Made by a program: the position numbers and the translations under genes. DNA of 64,000 bases from Acidovorax kalamii (lineage in GTDB: Bacteria > Pseudomonadota > Gammaproteobacteria > Burkholderiales > Burkholderiaceae_C): positions 62,001 to 126,000 of the forward strand of contig NZ_NOIG01000009.1 in NCBI RefSeq assembly GCF_002245625.1, in the 5' to 3' direction. The notes under the pieces were generated by a model. The model ran no database searches and had not been told where the DNA came from. It worked only from the letters and a program-made list of their open reading frames with translations. Below are positions 17,701 to 25,558 of the stretch, in pieces. The first letter of the stretch is position 1; each line of letters opens with the position of its first letter.

Positions 17701-18637
17701 GCTCGATATCACCGGCAAGGTGCGCGACCTGGAGCTGCCCCCGCTCACGCCCTATGCCGTCAAGTACGCCGGGCATGGCATCGAACGCGGCAAGCTCAGC
17801 GTGGATGTGAACTACAAGGTGCTGCCGAACGGCCAGCTCACCGCCAGCAACCGGCTGGTGCTCAACCAGCTGACCTTTGGCGAGCCTGTGGAGGGCGCCC
17901 CCAACAGCCTGCCCGTGAAGCTGGCCGTGGCCCTGCTGGCCGACCGCCAGGGCGTGATCGACCTGGACCTGCCCATCAGCGGCTCGCTCAACGACCCGCA
18001 GTTCCGCATCGGCCCGGTGATCTTCAAGATCATCGTCAACCTCATCGGCAAGGCGCTGACCTCACCCTTCAGCCTGCTGGCCAGCGCCTTTGGCGGTGGC
18101 GACGAGATGAGCCATGTGCCCTTTGCCCCCGGCAGCGCCACCCTCACGCCCGAGGCGCAGCAGAACCTGGACAAGGTGGCCAAGGCGCTGGCTGATCGCC
18201 CCGCGCTCAAGATCACCGTGACCGGAACGGCCAACCTGCAGGAAGAGCGCGAAGGCCTGCAACGCGAGAGCCTGCAGCAGCGGGTGCTGGCCGAAAAACG
18301 CCGTGCCAACCCGGCGGACACCAGCCCCGTATCGGCCGCCGAATACCCCGCCCTGCTCAAGGAGGTGTACCGCCGTGCCGACATGCCCAAGCCGCGCAAC
18401 CTGGTCGGCCTGGCCAAGGAGCTCACCGTGCCCGAGATGGAAGCCCTGCTGCTGGCCAACCAGGCCGCCACCGAGGCCATGGCCGCCGAGCTGGCCACGC
18501 AGCGCGGCCAGGCGATCCGCGCCTATCTGGTGGCGCAAAAGCTGCCAGTAGAGCGGTTGTTTGTAGCGGCCCCCAAGGCTGGCAAACAGCCCGAAAAGTG
18601 GACCCCGCGTGCGGATTTGAGCCTGGCGACACAATAG
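14780..18637 (+). CDS. Very large AsmA-like DUF748 envelope protein
   Basis: A 1285-residue protein of the DUF748/AsmA-like superfamily, whose relatives are long envelope-spanning proteins linked to phospholipid transport and outer-membrane integrity. A membrane anchor lies near residues 25-48, followed by beta-rich repeats. Two low-complexity Ala/Pro/Ser linkers occur near residues 350-400 and 850-900. The C-terminal part has FKIIVNLIGKALTSPFSLLASAFG and a region resembling OmpA-type periplasmic folds (FAPGSATLTPEAQQNLDKVA). ATG 14780 is preferred over the TTG four codons earlier. Monocistronic by spacing. Confidence 0.85.
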   Translation: MPISLRSVSFASLRQHRWFRPAARALAGLIGLWLLTWLALPPLLKGPLERIASEQLGRTVTVGGIDFQPWSLEFALRDVAVASANGSPPQLTIGRIYADGELQSLLRLAPVVDAFTIDNPVLRITHLGDGRYDVDDIIAKVTAPKSEPEPDQGPARLALYNLALTGGSIDFIDNTVSETHEVRALALKVPFISTLPSQREVKVEPHLAFTLDGSRFDSSAEGTPFAQTGKTDAQIRLDGLNLAPYLGYLPANLPVKVLGATLDADVKVAFEQHPRMAVKLTGTVQASGVHIADRQGADLLSYERLKIDMADVRPLEQIVRLQHVELTAPVVTATRDAAGQINLAQLAAPAQPSTPAKGKTTAPAAPASADAASSPLASASTASAPASSASTGKAKATAPAWAVEVATAAVRGGTLRWADATTRPAAALQATEFALEAADIALPFAKDNAKPFTFKGGLQLQGSTLSFTGEATDQKAQVNTTLNALALQLAAPYLAQTLEPTVTGQLSGDVGVLWQAPTAAAAQAGATGVTLKAGPLALEQLAVKQGKTTLASLGKLEIAGAEVPLDARSATLERLAISQPQLAVERGADGRWMFERWLKVPPAAQGGTTATGATADAAPASNAAPWKLRVADFSVQGGTVSLADNAQPRPVALDVTALGITARNLASDGSKPEALTLTARAAAPGKGGNKATPGKIDYQGTLALQPLAAQGQLEATRLPLHALDGYLASQLSVELLRANVGYRGQVALAQSDKGVSLRLAGDAVVEDLQANSTAAFTPKTEAQVGEELLAWKSLNLRGLAVATAPGTAPRVEVKETSLVDFFARVTVNEVGRINLSDIAKTPEEARAANAASASANTSSAAAAASPQAAASAAPAAPAATAPASAAIAQANPLAPVVQFGPVSLVNGRVAFSDFFIKPNYAANLSELTGKLSAFSSQAPGGDPVLADLELRGRAEGSASLEITGKLNPLAQPLALDITGKVRDLELPPLTPYAVKYAGHGIERGKLSVDVNYKVLPNGQLTASNRLVLNQLTFGEPVEGAPNSLPVKLAVALLADRQGVIDLDLPISGSLNDPQFRIGPVIFKIIVNLIGKALTSPFSLLASAFGGGDEMSHVPFAPGSATLTPEAQQNLDKVAKALADRPALKITVTGTANLQEEREGLQRESLQQRVLAEKRRANPADTSPVSAAEYPALLKEVYRRADMPKPRNLVGLAKELTVPEMEALLLANQAATEAMAAELATQRGQAIRAYLVAQKLPVERLFVAAPKAGKQPEKWTPRADLSLATQ

Positions 18638-18752
18638 GCGGCTGGCTGGCGGAAGGTTCCGGGGAATCCCCCTCCCGCCAGTCCGATCGCCCCGCAGGCA
18701 GAGCACAGGGGCGCTGGAACCAAACCCGCCCTGCCCGCTCCCACACTGCACC

Positions 18753-21005
18753 ATGCCTTCACGCCCGCTTTACCGCCTCGCAGTTACTCTGTTTTTGATA
18801 GCTGCAAGCGCTTTATGGACGGGCGCAAACGCCCAATTTAGCCCAAAAACCACCGGCCAGGGCACCAGCGTGGTCACCACGCCCTATGTGCGGGCCGAGC
18901 TGCTGGCCCATGCGCCCCAGGGCGTGGCGCCCGGCCAGCCGCTGTGGCTGGGCCTGCAGATCACCCACCAGCCCGAGTGGCACACCTACTGGAAAAACCC
19001 CGGCGACTCGGGCCTGCCCACCGACCTGGCCTGGACCTTGCCCGCCGGGCTGGACGCGGGCGAAATCGCCTGGCCCCTGCCCAAGAAGATCCCTATCGGC
19101 ACGCTGGCCAACTACGGCTACGAAGGCACGGTGCTGCTGCCCGTGCCCGTGACGGTGGCCAGTACCTACGCCCCCGGCCCGCTGGCCAAGGACGCGACGA
19201 TCAAATTGCGCGCCTCCTGGCTGGTATGCCGCAAGGAGTGCATTCCCGAAGAAGGCGAATTCACGCTGCAGTTGCCCATCCAGAGCACCACCGCGCTGAA
19301 CGGCGCTGCATTCGACGCCGCCGCAAAGGCCCACCCCGGGCCCGTGCTGGCGGGTACCAACGGCATCGTGCCTGACAGCCAGGCGCAGCTCGCCGCCGAG
19401 GGCAACACCTTGGACGTCAGCGTGCAGGGCCTGCCCGTGGCGCTGCGTGGCAAGACGCTGGACCTGTTCCCCGAGACCGCCGAGGTCATCGACAACGCGG
19501 CCAGCTGGAAGCAGAGCTGGAACGGCAGCGTGTGGACCGCGCAGATTCCCCTGTCCACCCAGCGCAGCGCCAGCCCCAGCCTGATGCCCGTGGTGCTGGC
19601 CGAGCAGTCGCCCGCACATGCCAACGGCCCCGACACCCGCACCGGCTACCGCGCCGAGTTGAAGGTGCTGGGCACCTGGCCGCCGGTTGCGTCAATGACG
19701 GCGGTATCGCCCGCACTGGAGGCTGCGCTCAAGGCCAATGCGGCGCAAGCAGGCGGCGCGGCAACCTCGGCTGCGGGCTCGGGTGCCTCCGCCCTCACCC
19801 TCACCGCCGCGCTGCTGGGCGCCTTGCTCGGCGGGCTCATCCTCAACCTCATGCCCTGCGTGTTCCCGGTGCTGGCGATCAAGGTGGTGGGCTTCACCCA
19901 GCATGCGCAAGACCGGCGCGCGCACCGCATCAGCGGCATCGCCTACACGGCGGGGGTGGTGCTGTCGTTCATGCTGCTGGGCGCGCTCATGCTGGGCCTG
20001 CGCGCGGCGGGCGAGGCGGTGGGCTGGGGCTTTCAGCTGCAGTCCCCCGCCGTGGTGGCCTCGCTGGCGGCGCTGTTCACGCTGATCGCGCTCAACCTCG
20101 CGGGCGTGTTCGAGTTCGGGCATTTCCTGCCGTCCTCGGTCGCCAGCCTGCAGGCGCGCCACCCGGTGGCCGACAGCTTTCTCACCGGCGTGCTGGCCGT
20201 GGCCGTGGCATCACCCTGCACCGCGCCGTTCATGGGCGCATCCCTGGGCCTCACGGCCACGCTGCCCGCGCCCCAGGCGCTGGCCGTGTTTGCGGCGCTG
20301 GGGCTGGGGCTGGCGCTGCCGTATCTGGTGGCCAGTTTTGTGCCCGCCGTGGCGCGCGCCCTGCCCCGCCCCGGCGCGTGGATGGACACCTTCCGCAAGC
20401 TGATGGCCTTCCCCATGCTGGCCACCGTGGTCTGGCTGGTGTGGGTGCTGGGCCAGCAAAGCGGCATCGACGGCGCGGGGGCGCTGCTGATCCTGCTGGT
20501 GGGCCTGTCGCTGGTGGTGTGGGCCCTGTCGCTGGCAGGCCGCGCGCGGGTGTGGATGGCCACGGTGTCCATCGCGGCCATGGCCTTGCTGGTCTGGGCC
20601 TTTGCGCCGCACATCACCCACATTCCCACCGCGCAGGCCGCCACGCCCTCCACGCAGGCCTCGGCCACTGGCTGGCAACCCTGGGCACCCGGCGCGGCCG
20701 AGCAGATCGTGGCCGGGGGCCGCCCCGTGTTTGTGGACTTCACCGCCGCCTGGTGCGTAACCTGCCAGTACAACAAGAAGACCACGCTGGCCGACGCCGA
20801 CGTGCTGGCCGACCTGCAAGCCAAGAACGTCGCCCTGCTGCGCGCCGACTGGACGCGCCGCGACCCCGCCATCACGGCCGCCCTGGCATCACTGGGCCGC
20901 AGCGGCGTGCCCGTGTACGTGTTCTACCGCCCCGGCAAACCGCCGGTGGTGCTGACCGAAGTGCTCAGCGTGGACGAGGTGCGCGCCACCATCGCCCAGC
21001 TGTAG
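18753..21005 (+). CDS. dsbD: DsbD-type thiol:disulfide reductant conduit
   Basis: A 750-residue inner-membrane protein. Residues 1-28 form a signal peptide (core LFLIAASALW, likely cut after GANA), and its hydrophobic core and cleavage site are encoded by repeat R1 copy D. The N-terminal periplasmic domain (about 30-340) contains SWLVCRKECIPEEG, a DsbD-alpha/ScsB-like Cys motif. The central DsbD-beta membrane domain has NLMPCVFPVLAIKV and ASPCTAPFMGASLG. The C-terminal thioredoxin domain has FTAAWCVTCQYNK. It passes electrons from cytoplasmic thioredoxin to periplasmic thiols. It is followed 46 bp later by a secreted redoxin. Confidence 0.88.
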   Translation: MPSRPLYRLAVTLFLIAASALWTGANAQFSPKTTGQGTSVVTTPYVRAELLAHAPQGVAPGQPLWLGLQITHQPEWHTYWKNPGDSGLPTDLAWTLPAGLDAGEIAWPLPKKIPIGTLANYGYEGTVLLPVPVTVASTYAPGPLAKDATIKLRASWLVCRKECIPEEGEFTLQLPIQSTTALNGAAFDAAAKAHPGPVLAGTNGIVPDSQAQLAAEGNTLDVSVQGLPVALRGKTLDLFPETAEVIDNAASWKQSWNGSVWTAQIPLSTQRSASPSLMPVVLAEQSPAHANGPDTRTGYRAELKVLGTWPPVASMTAVSPALEAALKANAAQAGGAATSAAGSGASALTLTAALLGALLGGLILNLMPCVFPVLAIKVVGFTQHAQDRRAHRISGIAYTAGVVLSFMLLGALMLGLRAAGEAVGWGFQLQSPAVVASLAALFTLIALNLAGVFEFGHFLPSSVASLQARHPVADSFLTGVLAVAVASPCTAPFMGASLGLTATLPAPQALAVFAALGLGLALPYLVASFVPAVARALPRPGAWMDTFRKLMAFPMLATVVWLVWVLGQQSGIDGAGALLILLVGLSLVVWALSLAGRARVWMATVSIAAMALLVWAFAPHITHIPTAQAATPSTQASATGWQPWAPGAAEQIVAGGRPVFVDFTAAWCVTCQYNKKTTLADADVLADLQAKNVALLRADWTRRDPAITAALASLGRSGVPVYVFYRPGKPPVVLTEVLSVDEVRATIAQL
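18790..18849 (+). repeat. R1 repeat copy D, encoding the dsbD signal peptide
   Basis: TTTTTGATAGCTGCAAGCGC, TTTATGGAC, GGGCGCAAACGCCC and AATTTAGCCCAAAAA follow the R1 order. GGGCG-CAAA-CGCCC is a perfect 5-bp hairpin. It is read as LIAASALWTGANAQF in the gene, in the same frame as copy J. Confidence 0.8.
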
Positions 21006-21051
21006 CCCGCCCTGCTTTCGACCACCCGCCAACCCTTCAGGAGGCCCCGCC

Positions 21052-21666
21052 ATGAAGCTGCTTCGCCGTACGTTGATCGCCACCGCTGCCCTCGTCGCCC
21101 TGAGCGCCCAGGCCGCCGCCACCGTGGGCCAGCCCGCGCCCGACTTCACGCTCAAGGACACATCGGGCAAAACCGTGCGCCTGTCGGACTTCAAGGGCAA
21201 GCATGTGGTGCTGGAATGGACCAACCCCGGCTGCCCCTTTGTGCGCAAACACTACGACAGCGGCAACATGCCCGCCACGCAAAAGGACGCCACGAGTAAG
21301 GGCGTGGTCTGGCTGTCCATCAACTCCACCGAAAAAGCCAGCAGCGACTACCTGGAGCCCGCCAAGCTCATGGCCTGGAAGCAGGAGCGCAAATCCGCCC
21401 CCACCGCCGTGCTGATGGACGAGGAAGGCACCGTGGGCAAGAGCTACGGCGCGCGCACCACACCGCACATGTACATCGTCAACCCACAGGGCATGCTGGT
21501 GTACGCAGGCGGCATCGACAGCATCCCCTCGGCCCGCCCGGCCGACATCGAAAAGGCCACCAACTATGTGAAGGTGGGGCTGGCCGAGGCACTGGCGGGC
21601 AAGCCGATTTCGGCGGCGACGACGGCGCCGTATGGGTGCAGCATCAAGTACAAATCGCCGGCCTGA
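21052..21666 (+). CDS. Secreted redoxin (peroxiredoxin/TlpA-like)
   Basis: A 204-residue periplasmic thioredoxin-fold protein. A signal peptide (MKLLRRTLIATAALVALSAQ, cut near AQAAA) precedes a redoxin domain with PDFTLKDTSGK and EWTNPGCPFVRKHYDSG. The single Cys near residue 60 is of the CPF type rather than CxxC, so it is more like an AhpC/TSA-type peroxidase or a one-cysteine reductant partner than a TlpA oxidoreductase. It is preceded by AGGAGG and coupled in position to dsbD, its likely reductant source. Confidence 0.85.
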   Translation: MKLLRRTLIATAALVALSAQAAATVGQPAPDFTLKDTSGKTVRLSDFKGKHVVLEWTNPGCPFVRKHYDSGNMPATQKDATSKGVVWLSINSTEKASSDYLEPAKLMAWKQERKSAPTAVLMDEEGTVGKSYGARTTPHMYIVNPQGMLVYAGGIDSIPSARPADIEKATNYVKVGLAEALAGKPISAATTAPYGCSIKYKSPA

Positions 21667-21706
21667 CCCTCCGCTGTGAACCCGGGGGCATGCGTACACT
21701 GTTTGC

Positions 21707-22222
21707 ATGCTCCACACCCCCGACACCATCAGCACTCTGCGCCATCTGCTCACCGCGTGCCGCACCATTGCGGTGGTGGGCCTCTCGCCGCAGTGGCACC
21801 GCCCTAGCTACTTTGCCGCCAAGTACATGCAGGCCCATGGCTACCGCATCGTGCCGGTCAACCCGCTGGTGGCACGCGAGGGCGGGCAGATTTTGGGCGA
21901 GACGGCCTACGCCAGCGTGACCGAGGCGGCGGCGGCGCTGGCAGCGCAGGGGCTGAAGATCGACATGGTGGACTGCTTTCGCAAGAGCGAGGACATCCCG
22001 CCACTGGCCGAGGAGGCCATCGCCATCGGCGCCCAATGCCTGTGGCTGCAACTGGGCGTGTTCAACGAAGCGGCAGGCCAGCGCGCCGAGGCCGCCGGGC
22101 TGCAGGTGATCCAGAACCGCTGCGTGAAGATCGAACACGCGCGGCTGTTTGGCGGCCTGGGCTGGATGGGCGTGAACACGCGCGTGATCAGCGCCAAGCG
22201 CTTGCGGCAGCTTCCTTACTAG
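21707..22222 (+). CDS. CoA-binding domain protein (YccU-like)
   Basis: A 171-residue Rossmann-fold CoA-binding protein of the YccU/DUF1949-free type. TIAVVGLSPQWHRPSYFAAK is the nucleotide-binding turn, followed by YRIVPVNPL and KIDMVDCFRKSED. The C-terminal half contains QNRCVKIEHARL, usual for the family. Members bind CoA and acyl-CoA but have no clear enzymatic role. Its stop codon (TAG 22220-22222) lies inside the 5' edge of R1 copy E. Confidence 0.85.
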   Translation: MLHTPDTISTLRHLLTACRTIAVVGLSPQWHRPSYFAAKYMQAHGYRIVPVNPLVAREGGQILGETAYASVTEAAAALAAQGLKIDMVDCFRKSEDIPPLAEEAIAIGAQCLWLQLGVFNEAAGQRAEAAGLQVIQNRCVKIEHARLFGGLGWMGVNTRVISAKRLRQLPY

Positions 22223-22275
22223 CAAATTGATAGCTGCAACCGCTTACCCATCGAGCGCAAACGGCCTTTTTTATT
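22218..22275 (+). repeat. R1 repeat copy E
   Basis: ACTAGCAAATTGATAGCTGC, CCGCTTACCCATC, GAGCGCAAACGG and CCTTTTTTATTC. The 3' end (hairpin plus T-run) resembles a Rho-independent terminator. It supplies the upstream stop codon and forms the whole 5' leader of metY, which has no obvious Shine-Dalgarno. Confidence 0.8.
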
Positions 22276-22283
22276 CATAAACC

Positions 22284-23606
22284 ATGTCTTCCAACCCACC
22301 CTCCGGCGCCGACCGCGCCTTTGGCTTTGGCACCCGCGCCATCCACGCCGGTGCCCAGCCCGACCCGGTGACCGGCGCGCGCGCCACGCCCATCCACCAG
22401 ACGACCAGCTTTGTGTTCGATAACGCAAAGCACGCCAGCAGCCTGTTCAACTTGCAGACCTTTGGCAACGTCTACAGCCGCATCAGCAACCCTACGGTGG
22501 CGGTGTTCGAGGAGCGCATCGCGAGCCTCGAAAACGGCCGCGCGGCCCTGGCCTGCGCCAGCGGCATGGCCGCGCAGATGGCGGCGCTGCTGGCCATCCT
22601 GAAGACCGGCGACCACATCGTGGCGGCCAGCACGCTCTACGGTGGTACGGTGGGGCAGCTGGGCGTGGGCTTCTCTCGCCTGGGCATTGGGACCACATTC
22701 GTGGACCCGGCCGACCCCGCAAACTTTGCGCGCGCCATGCGCCCCAACACCCGCGCCGTGTATGGCGAGACCATCGGCAACCCGCTGGTCAACGTGCTCG
22801 ACATCGCGGCCGTGGCCGAGGTGGCGCATGCGCATGGCTTGCCGCTCATCATCGACAACACGGTGGCCAGCCCTTATCTGTGCAACCCGCTGGACCTAGG
22901 CGCTGACATCGTGGTGCACAGCGCCACCAAGTACATCGGCGGGCATGGCACGACCATGGGCGGCGTGGTGGTGGAGGGCGGCAAGTTTCCGTGGGACAAC
23001 GGCAAATTCCCCGAGATGGTGGAGCCCAGCCGCGCCTACCACGGCGTGAAGTTCTACGAGACCTTTGGCGACTTCGGCTACACCATGAAGGCGCGCATGG
23101 AGGTCAACCGCACCTTCGGCGGCGTGCTCTCGCCCATGAACGCGTGGCAGCTGCTGCAGGGCGCCGAAACCCTGCACCTGCGCATGCGCGAGCACTGCCG
23201 CAATGCACTGGCCGTGGCGAAGTTTCTGCAAAGCCACCCGCAGGTGGCGTGGGTCAACTACCCGGGTCTGGCGGATTCGCCGTACTACAACCTGGCACAA
23301 AAGCAGTTCCGCGCGGTGGATGGCGCGCCGGGCGCCTCGGGCATCCTCACGTTTGGCGTGAAGGGCGGTGCAGCGGCGGGCGAGAAGTTCATCGACGCCT
23401 GCGAATTCTTAAGCCACCTGGCCAACATCGGCGACGCGAAGACGCTGGTGATTCACCCTGCATCGACCACGCACCGCCAGCTGAACGAAGAGGAGCTGGC
23501 CCGCGCGGGCGTGAGCGCGGACATGGTGCGGCTGTCGGTGGGGATTGAAGACCTGGACGACATCCTGTGGGACATCGACCAGGCGCTGGGGCGCGCAGCG
23601 GGCTGA
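22284..23606 (+). CDS. metY: O-acetylhomoserine aminocarboxypropyltransferase
   Basis: A 440-residue PLP enzyme of the Cys/Met metabolism family. It makes homocysteine from O-acetylhomoserine and sulfide (or methionine from methanethiol). SATKYIGGHG contains the PLP lysine, and YSRISNPTVAVFEERIASLE and the long C-terminal block (HPASTTHRQL) are typical. The length suits MetY better than MetB or MetZ. The leader is occupied by R1 copy E and lacks a clear ribosome-binding site. No SAM or cobalamin riboswitch is seen. Confidence 0.9.
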   Translation: MSSNPPSGADRAFGFGTRAIHAGAQPDPVTGARATPIHQTTSFVFDNAKHASSLFNLQTFGNVYSRISNPTVAVFEERIASLENGRAALACASGMAAQMAALLAILKTGDHIVAASTLYGGTVGQLGVGFSRLGIGTTFVDPADPANFARAMRPNTRAVYGETIGNPLVNVLDIAAVAEVAHAHGLPLIIDNTVASPYLCNPLDLGADIVVHSATKYIGGHGTTMGGVVVEGGKFPWDNGKFPEMVEPSRAYHGVKFYETFGDFGYTMKARMEVNRTFGGVLSPMNAWQLLQGAETLHLRMREHCRNALAVAKFLQSHPQVAWVNYPGLADSPYYNLAQKQFRAVDGAPGASGILTFGVKGGAAAGEKFIDACEFLSHLANIGDAKTLVIHPASTTHRQLNEEELARAGVSADMVRLSVGIEDLDDILWDIDQALGRAAG

Positions 23607-23618
23607 TCGCCCAACCGC

Positions 23619-24443
23619 CTACACAGGGCCGACCGGCGCCCCCAGGCGCTGCGACAAACTCCGCGCCGCCTCCCGCAGATGCTGCGCCGCCGGGCTGGCG
23701 GGCCCGGTCTGCAGCGTGGCGCTGGGGCCGATCACGGCGATGCACAGCACCAGCTGCCCGAACCCGTCGAACACCGGCGTTGCCAGCGCGCTGATCCCGG
23801 GCAGCAGCTGGTCAGTCACTTCGCTGATCTGGTGCTGGCGCACAGCCTCCAGCTCGGCCGCAAATGCGGGCTCATCCAGCGCGCCCGCAAACCCTTCGGA
23901 CGCCAGCGCAGCCGCAGCGCGCTCGCGCGGGCCGAAGGCCGCAAACACCTTGCCCGTGGCCGTGTGCCGCACCGAGGCCGTGGTGCCGTGGCGCATGGCC
24001 ACGTACACCGGCGTGGGGCCTTCTTCCACACGGATGATGGTGGGGCCGTTGTCGCCCCAGACCGAGGCCGACACGGTGTAGCCAATGCGCTGCGCCAGCG
24101 CGGGCAGCTCGGCAATGGCCAGGCGCACCGGGTCCACCTGCTGCAGGCTGATCAGGCCCAGCTGCATGGCCAAGGGGCCCAGGCCGTAATGGCCGCTCAC
24201 GGCGTCCTGCTCGATGAGGCCCAGCTTGCCAAAGCTCACCAGGTAGGGATGCGCCTTGGCGGCCGTCATGTCTGCCGCGCGGGCCAGGTCCTTGAGCGCC
24301 ATGCGGCGGCCGGTGCGCGCCAGCACTTTCAGCAGCTGGCCGCCCACCTCCACGCTCTGGATGCCGCGCGGGCCGCGGGGCGTGTCTTCGTCGTCGGCGG
24401 GGGGCAGGTCGGGGGTCATGGTGGCCATGTAGCGATTGTCCAT
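23619..24443 (-). CDS. IclR-family transcriptional regulator
   Basis: A 274-residue IclR-family regulator. The winged helix spans about residues 27-90 (SVEVGGQLLKVLARTGRRM, then ALKDLARAADMTAAKAH). The ligand-binding GAF-like domain follows, ending with FDGFGQLVLCIAVIG. ATG 24443 is preferred; GTG 24455 and ATG 24428 are alternatives. It diverges from the MBL/monooxygenase cluster, with two palindromes in the shared promoter, and probably responds to the cluster's aromatic substrate. Confidence 0.88.
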   Translation of the reverse strand: MDNRYMATMTPDLPPADDEDTPRGPRGIQSVEVGGQLLKVLARTGRRMALKDLARAADMTAAKAHPYLVSFGKLGLIEQDAVSGHYGLGPLAMQLGLISLQQVDPVRLAIAELPALAQRIGYTVSASVWGDNGPTIIRVEEGPTPVYVAMRHGTTASVRHTATGKVFAAFGPRERAAAALASEGFAGALDEPAFAAELEAVRQHQISEVTDQLLPGISALATPVFDGFGQLVLCIAVIGPSATLQTGPASPAAQHLREAARSLSQRLGAPVGPV

Positions 24444-24470
24444 GCAGCGCGACACCGCCCAGCCCTTCGG

Positions 24471-24544
24471 GTTTACACCTAAACAAATGCGTTAGACATT
24501 AACGAATTTCTTGCCTAACATCAACACATTCCGTTTAGATAAAC
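24471..24544. promoter_or_regulatory. Palindromes in the iclR-MBL divergent promoter
   Basis: Two perfect dyads lie here: GTTTA-CACC-TAAAC at 24471-24484 and GTTTA-GA-TAAAC at 24533-24544. A longer inverted pair, AATGCGTTA at 24486-24494 and TAAACGCATT at 24540-24549, overlaps them. The region is AT-rich against the high-GC background. These are the natural operator candidates for the IclR protein. Confidence 0.55.
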
Positions 24545-24570
24545 GCATTCACCATTAACAAATCACCACC

Positions 24571-25530
24571 ATGAGCACCGTCAAAACCTTTGCCTCCGCC
24601 GCCGACCTCGAAGTGAAGAAGGTGAGCTTCGACAAGCTCTCCGACCACGCCTATGCCTACACGGCCGAGGGGGACCCCAACACCGGCATCATCATTGGCG
24701 ACGACGCGGTGATGGTGATCGACACCCAGGCCACGCCCGTCATGGCGCAGGACGTGATCCGCCGCATCCGCGAAGTGACGGACAAGCCCATCAAGTACGT
24801 GCTGCTGAGCCACTACCACGCCGTGCGCGTGCTGGGGGCCAGCGCCTACGGTGCCGAGCACATCATTGCCAGCGAGGACACGCGCGACCTGATCGTGGAG
24901 CGTGGCCAGTTCGACAAGGACAGCGAGATCGGGCGCTTTCCGCGCCTGTTCCAGAACGTGGAGAGCGTGCCCGACGGCCTGACCTGGCCGACCATGACCT
25001 TCAACCAAAAGATGACCCTGTGGCTGGGCAAGCTGGAAGTGCAGATCCTGCAACTGGGCCGGGGCCACACCAAGGGCGACACGGTGGCCTGGCTGCCGCA
25101 GGAAAAGATCCTGTTCAGCGGCGACCTGGTGGAGTTCGACGCCACGCCGTATGCGGGCGACGCGTACTTCCAGGACTGGCCGCAGACCCTGGACAACATC
25201 GCTGCGCTGAAGCCCGAGAAGCTGGTGCCCGGCCGGGGCGCCGCGCTGCAGACGCCCGATCAGGTGCAGGCGGGCCTGGCGGGCACACGCGCCTTCATCA
25301 GCGACCTGTACGAGAGCGTGAAGGCCAGTGCGGCCAAGGGCGAAGACCTGCGCAAGGTCTACGAAGCCACGTTTGCCAAGCTGCAGCCCAAGTACGGCCA
25401 CTGGGTCATCTTCAACCACTGCATGCCGTTTGACGTGACCCGTGCGTACGACGAGGCCACGCAATACCCCGACCCACGCATCTGGACCGCCGAGCGCGAC
25501 ATCCAAATGTGGAAGGCTTTGGAAGGCTGA
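24571..25530 (+). CDS. MBL-fold metallo-hydrolase with altered metal motif
   Basis: A 319-residue metallo-beta-lactamase-fold protein. The core motif reads SHYHAVRVLGAS where the family norm is HxHxDH, so the Asp and second His that bind the second metal are replaced by Val and Arg. The other ligands remain: His in GRGHTKGDT, Asp in FSGDLVEFD and a late His in FNHCMPFD. It may bind one metal, or act on a thioester or lactone by another route. It is the first gene of an operon with an FAD monooxygenase and a solute receptor. Confidence 0.82.
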   Translation: MSTVKTFASAADLEVKKVSFDKLSDHAYAYTAEGDPNTGIIIGDDAVMVIDTQATPVMAQDVIRRIREVTDKPIKYVLLSHYHAVRVLGASAYGAEHIIASEDTRDLIVERGQFDKDSEIGRFPRLFQNVESVPDGLTWPTMTFNQKMTLWLGKLEVQILQLGRGHTKGDTVAWLPQEKILFSGDLVEFDATPYAGDAYFQDWPQTLDNIAALKPEKLVPGRGAALQTPDQVQAGLAGTRAFISDLYESVKASAAKGEDLRKVYEATFAKLQPKYGHWVIFNHCMPFDVTRAYDEATQYPDPRIWTAERDIQMWKALEG

Positions 25531-25558
25531 GCCGCCGAGGCTGGAGGAGACAAAAGAT

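Noticed and set aside
15836..17776. Long antisense open frame inside the DUF748 gene
   Set aside because: Same shadow pattern; the sense gene is clearly coding and continuous.
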